From Vreelandella profundi (lineage in GTDB: Bacteria > Pseudomonadota > Gammaproteobacteria > Pseudomonadales > Halomonadaceae), in assembly GCF_019722725.1 (NCBI RefSeq), contig NZ_CP077941.1, positions 1,426,001 to 1,490,000 of the forward strand: DNA of 64,000 nucleotides, in the 5' to 3' direction. Shown here one piece after another: positions 46,515 to 56,950 of the stretch. The notes beneath the pieces are model-generated. The model ran no database searches. It was not told the DNA's origin and worked only from the letters and a program-made list of their open reading frames with translations. A program made the position numbers and the translations under genes. Within the stretch, counting starts at the first letter, position 1, and each line of letters opens with the position of its first letter.

Positions 46515-48587
46515 TTATTCGTCGGCCGCAAAATCGAGCAATACGGCACCTTGATTGACGGTGTCGCCTGCCTGGAAATGGAAGGTTTCCACGCTGCCGT
46601 CGGCAGGCGCAATCATGGTGTGCTCCATTTTCATCGCTTCCATGACCATCAGCGGCATGCCTTTCTCAACGGTCGCGCCGGGCGCTACCAGCAGCGCGAC
46701 GACGGTGCCATTCATGGGCGCTGTCAGGGTAGATTCCGCCTCATGCTGGCCATGATTAATGGCATCAATTCGTCGCCAGAATAGCCGGGTTTCACCGCTG
46801 GGGTCGGCCATGACAACGACGTGGCCGTCTCGACGCGCCTGCAGGCGGCGGCGGTGGCCGTTCAGCGTCACCGCTACCGCATCGCCGGTCAGCGGCTGCA
46901 CGCTGGCCGTGAGGGTTTCATCGCCGATAGTCAGGTTCCAGAGTGACTCGCCGGCGTTGCGTTTGCCTTCCACCGTTACCACGGCATTGTCGCCCTCGGC
47001 AGTCTGGGCGTTTGCCGGATCGCACAGCGCAATGCGGATAGTATGGGGCGCGTTCAGGCGAAAGCCATCGTGACGATCCCAGGGAGAATCGCTGTGGCAT
47101 TCGTTGGCCAGCTGATTAAGACCAATCAGCGCGGCGCTGGCGTAGTCTTCGTTGCTATAGACGCGCGGGGCAAACAGCGTGGCTTCGTTGCGCTCGATAA
47201 AGCGCGTATCCAGCTCGACGTTCTTAACGCCCAGGTTTTTGAAGTTAGGGTGAGTCGCCAGCCGCATTAAGAAGGCGCGGTTCGTCACGACACCCTGCAC
47301 GTCCAGGGCGGCCAGCGCGCGGTTCAGCGTCGCGAGTGCCGCATCGCGGTCAGCGCCGTGAACAATCAGTTTGGCGAGCATGGGGTCGTAGTGCATGGAC
47401 ACCACATCGCCGCTTTCCACGCCGCTGTCCAAGCGTACTTGATCCTGGTTTTCAAAAGAGCCGAAACCAGCGCCTTCTAAATCCAGCTCAAAGCGAGTGA
47501 GCAGGCCGGTCGCGGGTAAAAAATCCTGATCGGGATCTTCAGCGTAAATACGTGCTTCAAAACTGTGGCCGGTAATGGTCAGCTCGTCTTGGGAGCAGGG
47601 CAGCGGCTCGCCCATGGCAACGCGCAGCTGCCACTCGACCAAATCTTGGCCGGTGATCATCTCGGTCACCGGGTGCTCGACCTGAAGACGAGTGTTCATC
47701 TCCATAAAATAAAAAGCGCCGTCCTGCCCGGGTGCGCCGTCGAGCAAAAACTCGACAGTGCCCGCGCCCACGTAGCCAATTTCTTGGGCGGCGCGAACGG
47801 CTGCGTCGCCCATGGCGCTGCGCAGCTCGGCGGTCATGCCGGGAGCGGGCGCTTCTTCGATGACTTTTTGATGGCGGCGCTGAACGCTGCAGTCGCGCTC
47901 GAACAAATACACTCCGTTGCCGTGGCGATCGCAAAATACCTGGACTTCCACGTGGCGCGGCTGCACCAGATATTTTTCGATCAGCATGCGGTCGTCGCCA
48001 AACGCGGCTTTGGACTCGCGTCGGCAGCCGTCTAAAGCGGCCTGAAACGCATCGCCGCTTTCCACCACGCGCATGCCTTTACCGCCGCCCCCCGCGCTGG
48101 CTTTTAGCATCACCGGGTAGCCTATTTTGTCTGCTTCAGCGCGCAGCAGAGCATCGTCCTGGTCGTCGCCGTGGTAGCCGGGCACCAGCGGCACGCCGGC
48201 GTTGGCCATGCGCACTTTCGCCGCTGATTTATCCCCCATCGCAGCGATGGCCGATGCGGGCGGCCCCACAAAGGTAATTCCCGCCTGCTCTAATGCTTTA
48301 ACGAAATTGCCGTTTTCAGATAAAAATCCGTAGCCCGGGTGGATCGCCCCGGTACCGGTGCGCTTGGCGGCGTCAATGACCGCATCGATATTAAGATAGC
48401 TTTCGCGCGCGGCAGCGGGGCCGAGGCGAATGGCTTCGTCGGCTTCACGCACGTGACGAGCGTTGGCGTCGGCATCTGAATAGACCGCGACGGTTTTTAA
48501 CCCCATACGCCGCGCGGTGCGCATCACCCGGCAGGCAATTTCACCCCGGTTAGCGACCAGTAAGGTATCAAAAGGCGAGTGACTCAT
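46515..48587 (-). CDS. liuD: Methylcrotonyl-CoA carboxylase, biotin-carrying alpha subunit
   Basis: 690 residues. A biotin carboxylase domain ([19 protein letters not shown]-grasp with [28 protein letters not shown]) is joined to a middle BT-type domain and a C-terminal biotinyl domain with Lys653 in EAMKMEH. With LiuB it converts 3-methylcrotonyl-CoA to 3-methylglutaconyl-CoA. Start overlaps the liuC stop by four bases. Confidence 0.95.
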   Translation of the reverse strand: MSHSPFDTLLVANRGEIACRVMRTARRMGLKTVAVYSDADANARHVREADEAIRLGPAAARESYLNIDAVIDAAKRTGTGAIHPGYGFLSENGNFVKALEQAGITFVGPPASAIAAMGDKSAAKVRMANAGVPLVPGYHGDDQDDALLRAEADKIGYPVMLKASAGGGGKGMRVVESGDAFQAALDGCRRESKAAFGDDRMLIEKYLVQPRHVEVQVFCDRHGNGVYLFERDCSVQRRHQKVIEEAPAPGMTAELRSAMGDAAVRAAQEIGYVGAGTVEFLLDGAPGQDGAFYFMEMNTRLQVEHPVTEMITGQDLVEWQLRVAMGEPLPCSQDELTITGHSFEARIYAEDPDQDFLPATGLLTRFELDLEGAGFGSFENQDQVRLDSGVESGDVVSMHYDPMLAKLIVHGADRDAALATLNRALAALDVQGVVTNRAFLMRLATHPNFKNLGVKNVELDTRFIERNEATLFAPRVYSNEDYASAALIGLNQLANECHSDSPWDRHDGFRLNAPHTIRIALCDPANAQTAEGDNAVVTVEGKRNAGESLWNLTIGDETLTASVQPLTGDAVAVTLNGHRRRLQARRDGHVVVMADPSGETRLFWRRIDAINHGQHEAESTLTAPMNGTVVALLVAPGATVEKGMPLMVMEAMKMEHTMIAPADGSVETFHFQAGDTVNQGAVLLDFAADE

Positions 48588-49426
48588 GAGCGACGCTCCG
48601 AAGCGTGAGATGCATGGTTAGATTCGGCCCAGGCGGGGCGGCGCTTTTCAAAGAAGCTGGATAAACCCTCTTGGCCTTCTGGGCTTACCCGCAGCTTGGC
48701 GATCACCTGGCAGGTATGCTCGCGGGTCTCCTCAGCATCAGGCGCTTGAGCAACCGTGGCCATCAGTGCCTTAGAGGTACGTTGAGCTTGGGGCGACCCT
48801 GCCAGCAGAGTGGCTATCATGTTATCTATGGCGGTATCTAATGCCTCGTGTTCTACGACCTGGTGGCTTAAACCGAGCGCCAACGACGTGGGGGCATCGA
48901 TGATTTCCGCCGTAAGCGCATAGCGGCGCATCTGGCGCTCACCTAAAGCGCGCTGTACATAGGGGCTAATTACCGCAGGCGAGAGACCGATTTTGACTTC
49001 TGACAGGCAGAATTTGGCTTTATCTGAAGCAATCACCACATCGCAGCAGGCGGCAAGACCCACCGCACCGCCAAAGGCTGCTCCCTGTACACGGCAAACC
49101 GTGGGGCAGGGCAACGTGTCCAGTCCGTGCATCAGCGCTGAGAGCTTGCGGGAATCGGCAAGATTGTCTTCAAGATCGTAATCGACAATGCGTTTCATCC
49201 AGTTTAAATCGGCACCCGCTGAGAAACTTTTGCCTTCGGAACCCAGCACAACGACGCGAACATCACCCGCTTTAGCAAGGGTATGCAGCTGCTCAAGATG
49301 CGCGTTCAGCTCGGCGATCAGGCTGTCGTCAAAGGCGTTGTGTACCTCTGGGCGGTTTAAGGTCAGGCGCGCCACGCCGTTCTCAATGATCAGTGTTGAA
49401 TAAGTCATCAGTGCTGAATCAGTCAT
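48584..49426 (-). CDS. liuC: Methylglutaconyl-CoA hydratase
   Basis: 280-residue crotonase-family enzyme. Oxyanion-hole segments are GKSFSAGADLNWM (about 64-77) and QGAAFGGAVGLAACCDV (about 113-129), and the catalytic acidic residue lies in FCLSEVKIGLSPAVIS. Its place between the two carboxylase subunit genes identifies it as the hydratase that forms HMG-CoA. The C-terminus has a short Ser/His-rich tail. A second ATG 18 bases in (MTYSTLI) is an alternative start. Confidence 0.92.
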   Translation of the reverse strand: MTDSALMTYSTLIIENGVARLTLNRPEVHNAFDDSLIAELNAHLEQLHTLAKAGDVRVVVLGSEGKSFSAGADLNWMKRIVDYDLEDNLADSRKLSALMHGLDTLPCPTVCRVQGAAFGGAVGLAACCDVVIASDKAKFCLSEVKIGLSPAVISPYVQRALGERQMRRYALTAEIIDAPTSLALGLSHQVVEHEALDTAIDNMIATLLAGSPQAQRTSKALMATVAQAPDAEETREHTCQVIAKLRVSPEGQEGLSSFFEKRRPAWAESNHASHASERRS

Positions 49427-49437
49427 CGTGTTTGCCC

Positions 49438-51045
49438 CTACATCCGGAACACGCCGAAGCGCGTCTCTTCGATTTCAGCATTCATCGCAGCGGCGAGGGA
49501 AAGCCCCAGCACATCGCGGGTTTGCAGCGGATCAATCACGCCGTCGTCCCATAGGCGGGCGCTGGCGTAATAGGGGTGGCCCTGATGTTCATACTGCTCG
49601 CGGGTGGGTTGCTTAAAGGCTTCTTCTTCCTCTTTGCTCCACTCGCGGCCTTCGCGCTCATGCTGCTCGCGTTTTACCTGCCCCAGCACCCCTGCGGCTT
49701 GTTCTCCGCCCATCACAGAAATACGCGCATTGGGCCACATAAATAGCAGGTTGGGGTCGTACGCGCGGCCACACATGCCGTAGTTGCCTGCGCCAAAGCT
49801 ACCCCCAATCAGCACGGTGTATTTAGGCACCTTCGCGCAGGCCACGGCGGTAACCAGCTTAGCGCCGTGCTTGGCAATGCCTTCATGCTCGTACTTAGAG
49901 CCGACCATAAAGCCGGTAATGTTTTGTAGAAAGATCAGCGGAATCTTGCGCTGGGCGCACAGCTCAATAAAGTGCGCACCCTTTACGGCGCTTTCTGAAA
50001 ACAGCACGCCATTGTTAGCCACAATGCCAACCGGGAAGCCATGGATATGCGCAAAGCCGGTCACCAATGTTTCGCCGTAATAACGTTTGAACTCATCAAA
50101 GTCGGAGTCATCAACAATGCGGCCAATGACTTCGCGCACGTCATAGGGCTTTTTAAGATCGGTGCCGACAATACCGTAGAGCTCAGCAGGGTCGAGTTTG
50201 GGTGGCTTGGGCGCCTGCATAGCCAGTTGGCCGCGCTTTTGCCAGTTCAAGCGCGAGACGCAGGCGCGAGCAAGCTGCAGCGCATGGACGTCGTTTTCGG
50301 CATAATGGTCGGCGACACCGCTGACCTTGGCGTGAACGTCTGCACCGCCCAAATCTTCTGCGCTGATGCTTTCCCCTGTCGCGGCTTTTACCAGTGGCGG
50401 GCCGCCGAGAAAAATCGTGCCCTGTTCTTTAACGATAATCGACTCATCGGCCATGGCCGGGACGTAAGCGCCGCCAGCGGTACAGGAGCCCATGACCACG
50501 GCAATTTGCGGAATGCCTTCCGCAGACATGGTGGCCTGGTTGTAGAAAATGCGCCCAAAATGGTCGCGATCAGGAAAGACTTCATCCTGGCGGGGCAAAA
50601 AAGCGCCGCCGGAGTCGACTAAATAAATGCACGGCAGGCGATGCTTGCGGGCGATCTCCTGGGCGCGAATATGCTTTTTAACCGTCAGCGGGAAATAGGT
50701 GCCGCCTTTAACCGTGGCATCGTTAGCCACAATGACGCACTCAACGCCAGACACGCGGCCAATGCCGGTCACAACGCCCGCGGCGGGGATATCACCGTCG
50801 TAGATGTTATGGGCCGCCAACGCGGAAAACTCTAAAAACGGTGAGCCTTCATCAATCAAATGATCAATGCGGTCGCGCACAAACAGCTTGCCGCGGCTCT
50901 CATGGCGCTCGCGGGCTTTGGCACCACCACCTTGGGCTAGGGCGGCCGTTAGCTCGCGTAGCTTGTTAACTTCGCCGAGCAGTGAGGCTTCATTGGCTTG
51001 AAACACATCGCTACGCGGATTGACTTGGCTATTGATAGTGCTCAT
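49438..51045 (-). CDS. liuB: Methylcrotonyl-CoA carboxylase, beta subunit
   Basis: 535-residue carboxyltransferase. Features of the family include [71 protein letters not shown] and [16 protein letters not shown]. It transfers carboxyl from biotin on LiuD to 3-methylcrotonyl-CoA. It follows liuA after 48 bases and precedes liuC by eleven bases. Confidence 0.96.
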   Translation of the reverse strand: MSTINSQVNPRSDVFQANEASLLGEVNKLRELTAALAQGGGAKARERHESRGKLFVRDRIDHLIDEGSPFLEFSALAAHNIYDGDIPAAGVVTGIGRVSGVECVIVANDATVKGGTYFPLTVKKHIRAQEIARKHRLPCIYLVDSGGAFLPRQDEVFPDRDHFGRIFYNQATMSAEGIPQIAVVMGSCTAGGAYVPAMADESIIVKEQGTIFLGGPPLVKAATGESISAEDLGGADVHAKVSGVADHYAENDVHALQLARACVSRLNWQKRGQLAMQAPKPPKLDPAELYGIVGTDLKKPYDVREVIGRIVDDSDFDEFKRYYGETLVTGFAHIHGFPVGIVANNGVLFSESAVKGAHFIELCAQRKIPLIFLQNITGFMVGSKYEHEGIAKHGAKLVTAVACAKVPKYTVLIGGSFGAGNYGMCGRAYDPNLLFMWPNARISVMGGEQAAGVLGQVKREQHEREGREWSKEEEEAFKQPTREQYEHQGHPYYASARLWDDGVIDPLQTRDVLGLSLAAAMNAEIEETRFGVFRM

Positions 51046-51093
51046 GGCGCGACCCTACTGACGTTTGTTAAAGACGTTGATGAAACCCGTTTA

Positions 51094-52269
51094 CTAAACG
51101 GTTTCGTTGAAGAGTTCGCGGCCAATCAACATCCGCCGAATCTCGCTGGTGCCTGCGCCGATTTCATACAGCTTGGCATCACGCAGCAGGCGCCCGGTGG
51201 GGTATTCGTTGATATAGCCATTGCCGCCCAGCAGTTGGATAGAATCCAGCGCTACCTGAGTGGCTTTTTCCGCGCAGTAGAGAATGACCCCCGCCGCGTC
51301 TTTGCGCGAGGTTTGGCCGCGGTCGCAGGCTCCCGCCACGGCATACAAATAGGCGCGACAGGCGTTCAACGTGGTGTACATATCAGCGACTTTGCCCTGC
51401 ACCAGCTGAAACTCGCCAATCGACTGGTTGAACTGCTTACGTTCGTGGATATACGGCATCACCACGTCCATGGCGGCCTGCATAATGCCAATCGGGCCCG
51501 CGGCCAGTACGGTGCGCTCATAGTCCAAGCCGCTCATTAACACGCGAACACCTTTGCCTTCACCGCCCAGGATGTTTTCAGCGGGTACGGCGCAGTCCTG
51601 AAACACCAGTTCGCAGGTGTTGGAGCCACGCATGCCGAGCTTGTCGAGCTTCTGGGCGGTAGAAAAACCGGGCATGCCTTTTTCGATGATAAACGCAGTG
51701 ATCCCTTTGGAACCGGCCTCTGGGTCAGTTTTGGCATACACCACCAGTACGTCCGCATCCGGGCCGTTGGTGATCCACATTTTGTTGCCGTTAAGCACGT
51801 AGTGATCGCCATTTTTCTTGGCGCGAAGCTGCATAGAAACTACGTCTGAACCGGCGCCAGTTTCTGACATTGCTAGCGCACCTACGTGGTCGCCGCTAAT
51901 CAGTTTGGGCAGGTATTTAGCCTTTTGCTCAGGGGTCGCATTAATTTTAATCTGGTTAACGCACAGATTAGAGTGAGCGCCGTAGGAAAGGGCAACCGAG
52001 GCGCTGGCGCGCGAAATTTCTTCCATGGCGATACAGTGAGCCAGATAGCCCATGCCGCTGCCGCCGTCTTCTTCAGAAACAGTAATTCCCAGTAGCCCCA
52101 TGTCGCCAAACTTCTTCCACAGGTCGTTAGGGAATTCGTTGTTGCGGTCGATCTCAGCGGCGCGTGGGGCAATTTCGCTGGCTGCAAAGGCATTGACCTG
52201 TTCGCGCAGCATGTTCAGTTCGTCATCGAGGCCAAAATTGAGTTCTGAGTAGTGTGAAAACATGTTCAA
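51094..52269 (-). CDS. liuA: Isovaleryl-CoA dehydrogenase
   Basis: 391-residue FAD enzyme that oxidises isovaleryl-CoA to 3-methylcrotonyl-CoA and passes electrons to ETF. Acyl-CoA dehydrogenase motifs [31 protein letters not shown] and [20 protein letters not shown] are present, and [13 protein letters not shown] is characteristic of isovaleryl-CoA dehydrogenases. First structural gene of the liu operon after liuR. Confidence 0.94.
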   Translation of the reverse strand: MNMFSHYSELNFGLDDELNMLREQVNAFAASEIAPRAAEIDRNNEFPNDLWKKFGDMGLLGITVSEEDGGSGMGYLAHCIAMEEISRASASVALSYGAHSNLCVNQIKINATPEQKAKYLPKLISGDHVGALAMSETGAGSDVVSMQLRAKKNGDHYVLNGNKMWITNGPDADVLVVYAKTDPEAGSKGITAFIIEKGMPGFSTAQKLDKLGMRGSNTCELVFQDCAVPAENILGGEGKGVRVLMSGLDYERTVLAAGPIGIMQAAMDVVMPYIHERKQFNQSIGEFQLVQGKVADMYTTLNACRAYLYAVAGACDRGQTSRKDAAGVILYCAEKATQVALDSIQLLGGNGYINEYPTGRLLRDAKLYEIGAGTSEIRRMLIGRELFNETV

Positions 52270-52316
52270 TCACCTTTTATAAATTGTACTGATAACGGTT
52301 AGTTGAGCTGTGATGA

Positions 52317-52796
52317 CTAGACGCGGGCGGAAGAGGGGGATTGGGGATGCTTGTTTGTATCCAGCTGTTCTTCTTTCGGCTGTTTTTGCTTGGGCGTTTT
52401 TTCGCCGGGATCTTTTTCGAACAGTTCTTCCAGCGCTTGGCGGCAGCGTATCTCGGCGCTTTCAAGCTCTAGCTGCACCATAGTGATGTCTTTCATTTGC
52501 TGATCAAGGGCCGCTTGCCGCTCGCCAATTTTACTGAGCATTAGATGCAGCTGCTTTTTACTGCCGCTGCGGGTTTCGTCCCAAAGCTCGAACAGTTCGC
52601 GAATTTCAGCCAGTGAAAATCCCAACCGCTTGCCGCGGATGGTGAGCTTTAGCCGCACCCGGTCTTTGCTACTGTAAACACGCGTTTGGCCGCGCCGACT
52701 AGGGTGAAGCAACTCTTGGTCTTCATAAAAACGGATGCTGCGGGTAGTTAAGTCAAACTCGCTGGCCAGCTCACTGATCGAGTAAGTTTTGCTCAT
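52317..52796 (-). CDS. liuR: MerR-family regulator LiuR
   Basis: 159 residues. The N-terminal winged-helix DNA-binding domain (YSISELASEFDLTTRSIRFY at 4-23, then RVYSSKDRVRLKLTIRGKRLGFSLAEI) is followed by a long dimerisation helix (about 80-125). The effector region is a short, charged, Pro/Lys-rich tail. Its place at the head of the liu operon matches LiuR, which controls branched-chain amino acid breakdown in many proteobacteria. A palindrome 75 bases upstream is its likely operator. Confidence 0.9.
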   Translation of the reverse strand: MSKTYSISELASEFDLTTRSIRFYEDQELLHPSRRGQTRVYSSKDRVRLKLTIRGKRLGFSLAEIRELFELWDETRSGSKKQLHLMLSKIGERQAALDQQMKDITMVQLELESAEIRCRQALEELFEKDPGEKTPKQKQPKEEQLDTNKHPQSPSSARV

Positions 52797-52870
52797 AGTG
52801 ACGTTCTCTCAAAAGACGTTGTTCCCAAGATATGACACCTATGGAACACTGCCACTGAGGCTAAAACAAG

Positions 52871-52886
52871 TTTACGTTAACGTAAA
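52871..52886. promoter_or_regulatory. LiuR operator, primary
   Basis: TTTACGTTAACGTAAA is a perfect 16-base palindrome, 75 bases before liuR and 236 bases before the importer genes. It matches the kind of site reported for LiuR, the regulator encoded next to it. Confidence 0.75.
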
Positions 52887-53037
52887 GCTATTGTTGTGAG
52901 CAGTTGAAAAGCGTTGAAATTAGGTAAGCTATTGATATTTATATTCTGAAAGCAGTTGTTAATTCAGGATAATCTTGCCGATAGACCAAAGTTGTAATTG
53001 TATTGCTATAGCGACAGTTGCTAGTTTGCACATGAAT

Positions 53038-53053
53038 CTTACGTTCAGGTAAG
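53038..53053. promoter_or_regulatory. Second, weaker LiuR-like site before the importer
   Basis: CTTACGTTCAGGTAAG matches 12 of 16 positions of the perfect palindrome at 52871 and lies 69 bases before the first importer gene. Confidence 0.45.
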
Positions 53054-53121
53054 GCAGTCGCCGCCGCTTCTGCCATGTCTGTAAAGATCTAGCACAAAAA
53101 CAATAAGAGGCTTGTCACTCT

Positions 53122-53910
53122 ATGAGTGCAAACGATGTCATTCAGGGACCTGTCCTCGAAACACGAGGGCTGACCAAAGAGTTTCGCGGCTTCACCGCCG
53201 TAGACAACGTCAATCTTCAGGTACAGGAAGGGCATATCCACGCGTTGATTGGTCCTAATGGCGCGGGCAAGACCACCGTCTTTAATCTACTGACCAAGTT
53301 TTTACCGCCCACACGCGGCGATATTTTGTACCGTGGCCAGTCGATCACCAGTAAAAAATCGAACCAGATTGCTCAGCTAGGCCTGGTGCGTTCGTTTCAG
53401 ATCTCAGCCGTATTTACCCATATGACGGCATTAGAAAATGTACGAGTGGCGCTGCAGCGCAAGCTGGGGACATCGTTTCATTTCTGGAAATCAGAGAAGT
53501 CGCTCGATTATCTCAATGAACGCGCTCTTGAGCTGCTTGAAGAAGTGGGTCTTCGTGAGTACGCCGACACCTTAACGGTGGAAATGCCCTATGGGCGCAA
53601 GCGGGCGCTTGAGCTGGCGACCACTTTGGCGCTCGACCCCACCATGATGCTGCTAGATGAACCTACTCAGGGCATGGGCGCGGAAGATGTTGATCGTATC
53701 GTGGCCTTGATTAAGCGCGTATCGAAAGGACGCACCGTTTTGATGGTAGAGCATAATCTGAGCGTTGTTAGCCGCCTGTGTGATCGTATCACCGTGCTGG
53801 CGCGAGGCTCGGTATTAGCAGAAGGCGACTACCAAAGCGTGTCTCGTAATCCGCTGGTTCGCGAAGCCTACATGGGCAGCGATGCCGCCGAAGAGGAGGC
53901 CGCCGTATGA
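53122..53910 (+). CDS. livG: Branched-chain-type ABC importer, ATPase 1 (LivG-like)
   Basis: 262-residue cytoplasmic ATPase. Walker A GPNGAGKTT is at about 43-51, the Q-loop QISAVFTH follows, then the LivG-type signature MPYGRKRALELATTLALDP and Walker B MMLLDEPTQGMG with the switch histidine in VEHNLSV. It is first of five genes (two ATPases, binding protein, two permeases) and overlaps the next by four bases. The location between liu and valine genes suggests uptake of branched-chain amino acids or related short acids. Confidence 0.88.
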   Translation: MSANDVIQGPVLETRGLTKEFRGFTAVDNVNLQVQEGHIHALIGPNGAGKTTVFNLLTKFLPPTRGDILYRGQSITSKKSNQIAQLGLVRSFQISAVFTHMTALENVRVALQRKLGTSFHFWKSEKSLDYLNERALELLEEVGLREYADTLTVEMPYGRKRALELATTLALDPTMMLLDEPTQGMGAEDVDRIVALIKRVSKGRTVLMVEHNLSVVSRLCDRITVLARGSVLAEGDYQSVSRNPLVREAYMGSDAAEEEAAV

Positions 53911-54650
53911 ACACCGCTGAAGCCCAAGCACCTGTTGAAAACAATCAAAGCCTGGAAATGTTGCGAGTGCAGGATCTACACGCGTTTTACGGCGAGTCAC
54001 ATATCCTGCATGGCGTAAATTTTAACGTAAAGCGCGGCGAGTTGGTGACACTGCTTGGCCGCAACGGCGCCGGGCGCAGCACCACGCTTAAAGCGATTAT
54101 GAACATGGTGGGGCGGCGTACGGGCTCTATTGTGATTAACGGCAATGAAACGCTTTCGATGAAGCCGCATCATATTCCACGTTTAGGCATTGGTTATTGC
54201 CCGGAAGAGCGCGGCATTTTTGCAAGCCTTGATGTCCACGAAAATCTGCTTTTACCCCCAACCGTTCGCTCAGGCGGCATGAGCCTGGATGAAATCTACG
54301 CCATGTTTCCGAATCTTTATGAGCGGCGCAAAAGCCAGGGCACGCGGCTTTCCGGCGGCGAACAGCAGATGCTGGCCATGGCGCGTATTTTACGCACCGG
54401 CGCGCGCATGCTGCTGCTTGATGAGATTACCGAAGGCCTCGCTCCGGTGATTGTGCAGAAACTAGCCGAGGTGTTAATGCAGCTTAAAGAGCGCGGTATG
54501 ACCATTGTGCTGGTAGAGCAGAACTTTCGCTTTGCAGCACCGCTAGCCGACCGCCACTTCGTGATGGATCACGGCCAGATCGTTGAAGAAATTACCGCTG
54601 CGCAGCTACCGTCGCGCCGCGAGCACCTCAACTCAATGTTAGGCGTATAG
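53907..54650 (+). CDS. livF: Branched-chain-type ABC importer, ATPase 2 (LivF-like), Walker A Lys replaced by Arg
   Basis: 247-residue ATPase. The ABC signature LSGGEQQMLAMARIL, Walker B MLLLDEITEGLAP and the switch histidine-equivalent region VEQNFRF are present. The Walker A loop reads GRNGAGRST at about 51-59, so the usual lysine is arginine; in addition the H-loop has Gln, which is normal for LivF proteins. The partner ATPase keeps a standard Walker A, so the heterodimer may have one strong and one altered ATP site. Confidence 0.87.
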   Translation: MNTAEAQAPVENNQSLEMLRVQDLHAFYGESHILHGVNFNVKRGELVTLLGRNGAGRSTTLKAIMNMVGRRTGSIVINGNETLSMKPHHIPRLGIGYCPEERGIFASLDVHENLLLPPTVRSGGMSLDEIYAMFPNLYERRKSQGTRLSGGEQQMLAMARILRTGARMLLLDEITEGLAPVIVQKLAEVLMQLKERGMTIVLVEQNFRFAAPLADRHFVMDHGQIVEEITAAQLPSRREHLNSMLGV

Positions 54651-54725
54651 CGCGCCGATAAAACGCACTCTGCTCAAAGTATGTCGTTACACAACAAAAA
54701 AGGCCTTAAGGGCCAGGAGACGAAC

Positions 54726-55961
54726 ATGACCTTTATGAAAAATCTTACCAAAACAAAGCTGGCAGCCAGCATTGCCGTTGCTGCGGCCGCTAGCTTCGCT
54801 GTGTCCACTGCTCATGCGGACATGAGCGATAGTGAAGTTCGCATTGGCTACCTGGCCGATATGTCCGGTACTTATCGTGATCTTTCTGGCCCAGGCGGGC
54901 TAACCGCGCTAGAAATGGCCGTTGCAGATTTTGGCGGCAGCGTAAACGGTAGTCCGATTGTGGTGTTCAGCGCGGACGACCGTAACAGTGCCGACGTGGG
55001 TGCCAATACGGTGCGTGGCTGGATCGACCAGAATAACGTCGATATGGTGGCGGGTCTTGTCGCCTCTTCGGTGTCGATTGCGGTCACTAAAGTGCTTGAG
55101 GAAAATAACGGACTAGGCATTGTGTCTGGCTCTGCGGCGTCCAGTATTACCAACGAGCACTGCACCCCTAACCACATCCACTGGGTATACGATACCTATC
55201 CGCTCGCTAACGGTACTGCGAAAGCGGTCGTAGAGCAGGGCGGCGACTCCTGGTTCCTGCTGACAGCAGACTACGCCTTTGGCCATGCCCTGGAAGCCGA
55301 TGTGACCAAGGTAGTCGAAGCTAGCGGCGGTGAAATCGTCGGGGGTGTTCGCCATCCGTTCCCGACTAACGATTTCTCGTCTTATATCCTGCAGGCGCAA
55401 GGGTCGGGTGCCAAAATTGTTGGCCTAGCCAATGCGGGAGCCGATACCGTTAATGCCATCACCACGGCCAGCCAGTTTGGCCTGACTCAATCCGGTCAGC
55501 AGCTAGCGGGTCTGTTGATTTTCTTGAACGATGTTCACGCGCTTGGTTTAGAGGCCACTCAAAACCTGCTGCTGACCACCGGCTGGTACTGGGATATGGA
55601 CGAGCAGTCGCGTGAATGGGCGCAGCGCTACTTTGATGAAGTGGGCAGTATGCCAACGATGGTTCAGGCCGGCATTTACTCCAGCACCATGCATTACTTG
55701 AAAGCCGTTGAAGAGGCAGGCACCGACGATCCTGAAACCATTCGTGCGCAGATGGCTGAGATGCCGATCAACGATTTCTTCGCACGCAATGGCCGTATTC
55801 GTGAAGACGGCCGCATGGTGCACGACATGTACCTTGCCCAGGTGAAAACGCCTGAAGAGTCTACCGGTGAATGGGACCTTTACGAGATCCTCAGCACTAT
55901 TCCCGCCGAAGAAGCCTACCGTCCGCTATCCGAAAGCCAGTGCAAGCTGGTACAGAACTAA
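54726..55961 (+). CDS. Periplasmic substrate-binding protein of the importer
   Basis: 411 residues with a signal peptide (LAASIAVAAAASFAVSTAHAD). The mature protein is a type I periplasmic binding fold of the Peripla_BP_6 family: VRIGYLADMSGTYRDLSGPG at the first strand, then WFLLTADYAFGHALEADVTK and GAKIVGLANAGADTVNAI. Ligand cannot be read from the sequence; LivJ-like and short-chain amide or carboxylate binders share the fold. The ATG at 54726 has AGGAG at 54715-54719; an ATG at 54681 would precede the signal peptide. Confidence 0.88.
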   Translation: MTFMKNLTKTKLAASIAVAAAASFAVSTAHADMSDSEVRIGYLADMSGTYRDLSGPGGLTALEMAVADFGGSVNGSPIVVFSADDRNSADVGANTVRGWIDQNNVDMVAGLVASSVSIAVTKVLEENNGLGIVSGSAASSITNEHCTPNHIHWVYDTYPLANGTAKAVVEQGGDSWFLLTADYAFGHALEADVTKVVEASGGEIVGGVRHPFPTNDFSSYILQAQGSGAKIVGLANAGADTVNAITTASQFGLTQSGQQLAGLLIFLNDVHALGLEATQNLLLTTGWYWDMDEQSREWAQRYFDEVGSMPTMVQAGIYSSTMHYLKAVEEAGTDDPETIRAQMAEMPINDFFARNGRIREDGRMVHDMYLAQVKTPEESTGEWDLYEILSTIPAEEAYRPLSESQCKLVQN

Positions 55962-56010
55962 TTTGGATAAGAGCTCATCTGGCGTGATTTTACACGTGAT
56001 GTGTAGCAAT

Positions 56011-56035
56011 GGTTGGCGGCGTCATGCCGCCAACC
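56011..56035 (+). promoter_or_regulatory. Strong stem-loop between binding-protein and permease genes
   Basis: GGTTGGCGGC and GCCGCCAACC pair perfectly over ten bases around GTCAT. There is no T-run. At this site such hairpins typically protect the upstream binding-protein mRNA from 3' decay or cut transcription into the permease genes. Confidence 0.75.
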
Positions 56036-56060
56036 GCTTGATGGCGAGGAGATTCACATC

Positions 56061-56948
56061 ATGACGATGATATTCGGCGTGCCTATGGCTGTCTTCATGG
56101 GCCAGCTAACGCTGGGTCTAGTGAACGGCGCCTTTTACGCACTGCTTAGCTTGGGCCTGGCGGTCATCTTCGGCCTACTGAAGATCGTCAATTTTGCCCA
56201 TGGGGCTCAATACATGCTGGGCGCTTTCGCTGCGCTACTGGGCTTTCGCTATCTGGGCATTAACTATTGGCTGGCGCTGTTCTTAGTGCCGCTAGTCGTT
56301 GGTGCTTTCGGTGTGTTGCTGGAGCGGTTTTTACTGCGCCGCATCGCGCATTTGGATCATCTCTACGGGCTGCTACTGACCTTTGGCTTGGCGCTTATTT
56401 TTGAAGGTACGCTGATCAATTTCTTTGGCGTTTCCGGGGCGCGCTATGCAACGCCCGAGATTCTTCAAGGCGGCTTGAATCTTGGCTTTATGTTCTTGCC
56501 CACTTATCGCGCCTGGGTGCTGGTGGCCGCTTTGGCGATGTGCCTATTTACCTGGTTTATGATCGAGCGTACGCGGTTAGGCGCCTACCTGCGGGCGGGC
56601 ACTGAAAACTCCCAGCTGATGCAGGCCTTTGGCGTCAATGTACCGCTGCTGATCACGCTTACCTATGGTTTCGGCGTAGGGTTAGCCGCGTTTGCCGGCG
56701 TGTTGGCGGCGCCGCTGTATCCGGTGTCACCGACCATGGGCTCAAGCTTGTTAATCGTGGTATTTGCGGTGGTGGTCATCGGCGGCATGGGGTCGATTTT
56801 AGGCGCTATTATCACCGGTTTAGCCATGGGGATTATCGAAGGCTTAACCAAGGTGTATTACCCCGAAGCATCTAACACGGTGATCTTTCTTGTCATGATC
56901 CTTGTGCTCATGTTGCGCCCCGCTGGGCTATTCGGTAAGGAGGCTTAA
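56061..56948 (+). CDS. livH: Branched-chain-type ABC importer, permease 1 (LivH-like)
   Basis: 295-residue inner-membrane protein with about eight helices. LivH-type features include GLVNGAFYALLSLGLAVIFG, LKIVNFAHGAQYMLGA and GIIEGLTKVYYPEASN, and the loop with RAGTENSQLMQAFGVNV that contacts the ATPases. AGGAG at 56047-56051 supports the ATG at 56061 rather than an upstream start at 56013 that would run through the hairpin. Two bases separate it from livM. Confidence 0.9.
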   Translation: MTMIFGVPMAVFMGQLTLGLVNGAFYALLSLGLAVIFGLLKIVNFAHGAQYMLGAFAALLGFRYLGINYWLALFLVPLVVGAFGVLLERFLLRRIAHLDHLYGLLLTFGLALIFEGTLINFFGVSGARYATPEILQGGLNLGFMFLPTYRAWVLVAALAMCLFTWFMIERTRLGAYLRAGTENSQLMQAFGVNVPLLITLTYGFGVGLAAFAGVLAAPLYPVSPTMGSSLLIVVFAVVVIGGMGSILGAIITGLAMGIIEGLTKVYYPEASNTVIFLVMILVLMLRPAGLFGKEA

Positions 56949-56950
56949 AC

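Larger units (their letters stand above)
52797..53121. other. 325-base control region between liuR and the ABC importer
   Basis: No gene is seen. It holds two LiuR-like palindromes (listed separately) and AT-rich sequence between about 52,915 and 53,000 suited to divergent promoters. Confidence 0.7.

Noticed and set aside
50041..50622. 193-codon plus-strand frame opposite liuB
   Set aside because: It lies wholly inside liuB, which has complete carboxyltransferase motifs on the minus strand.
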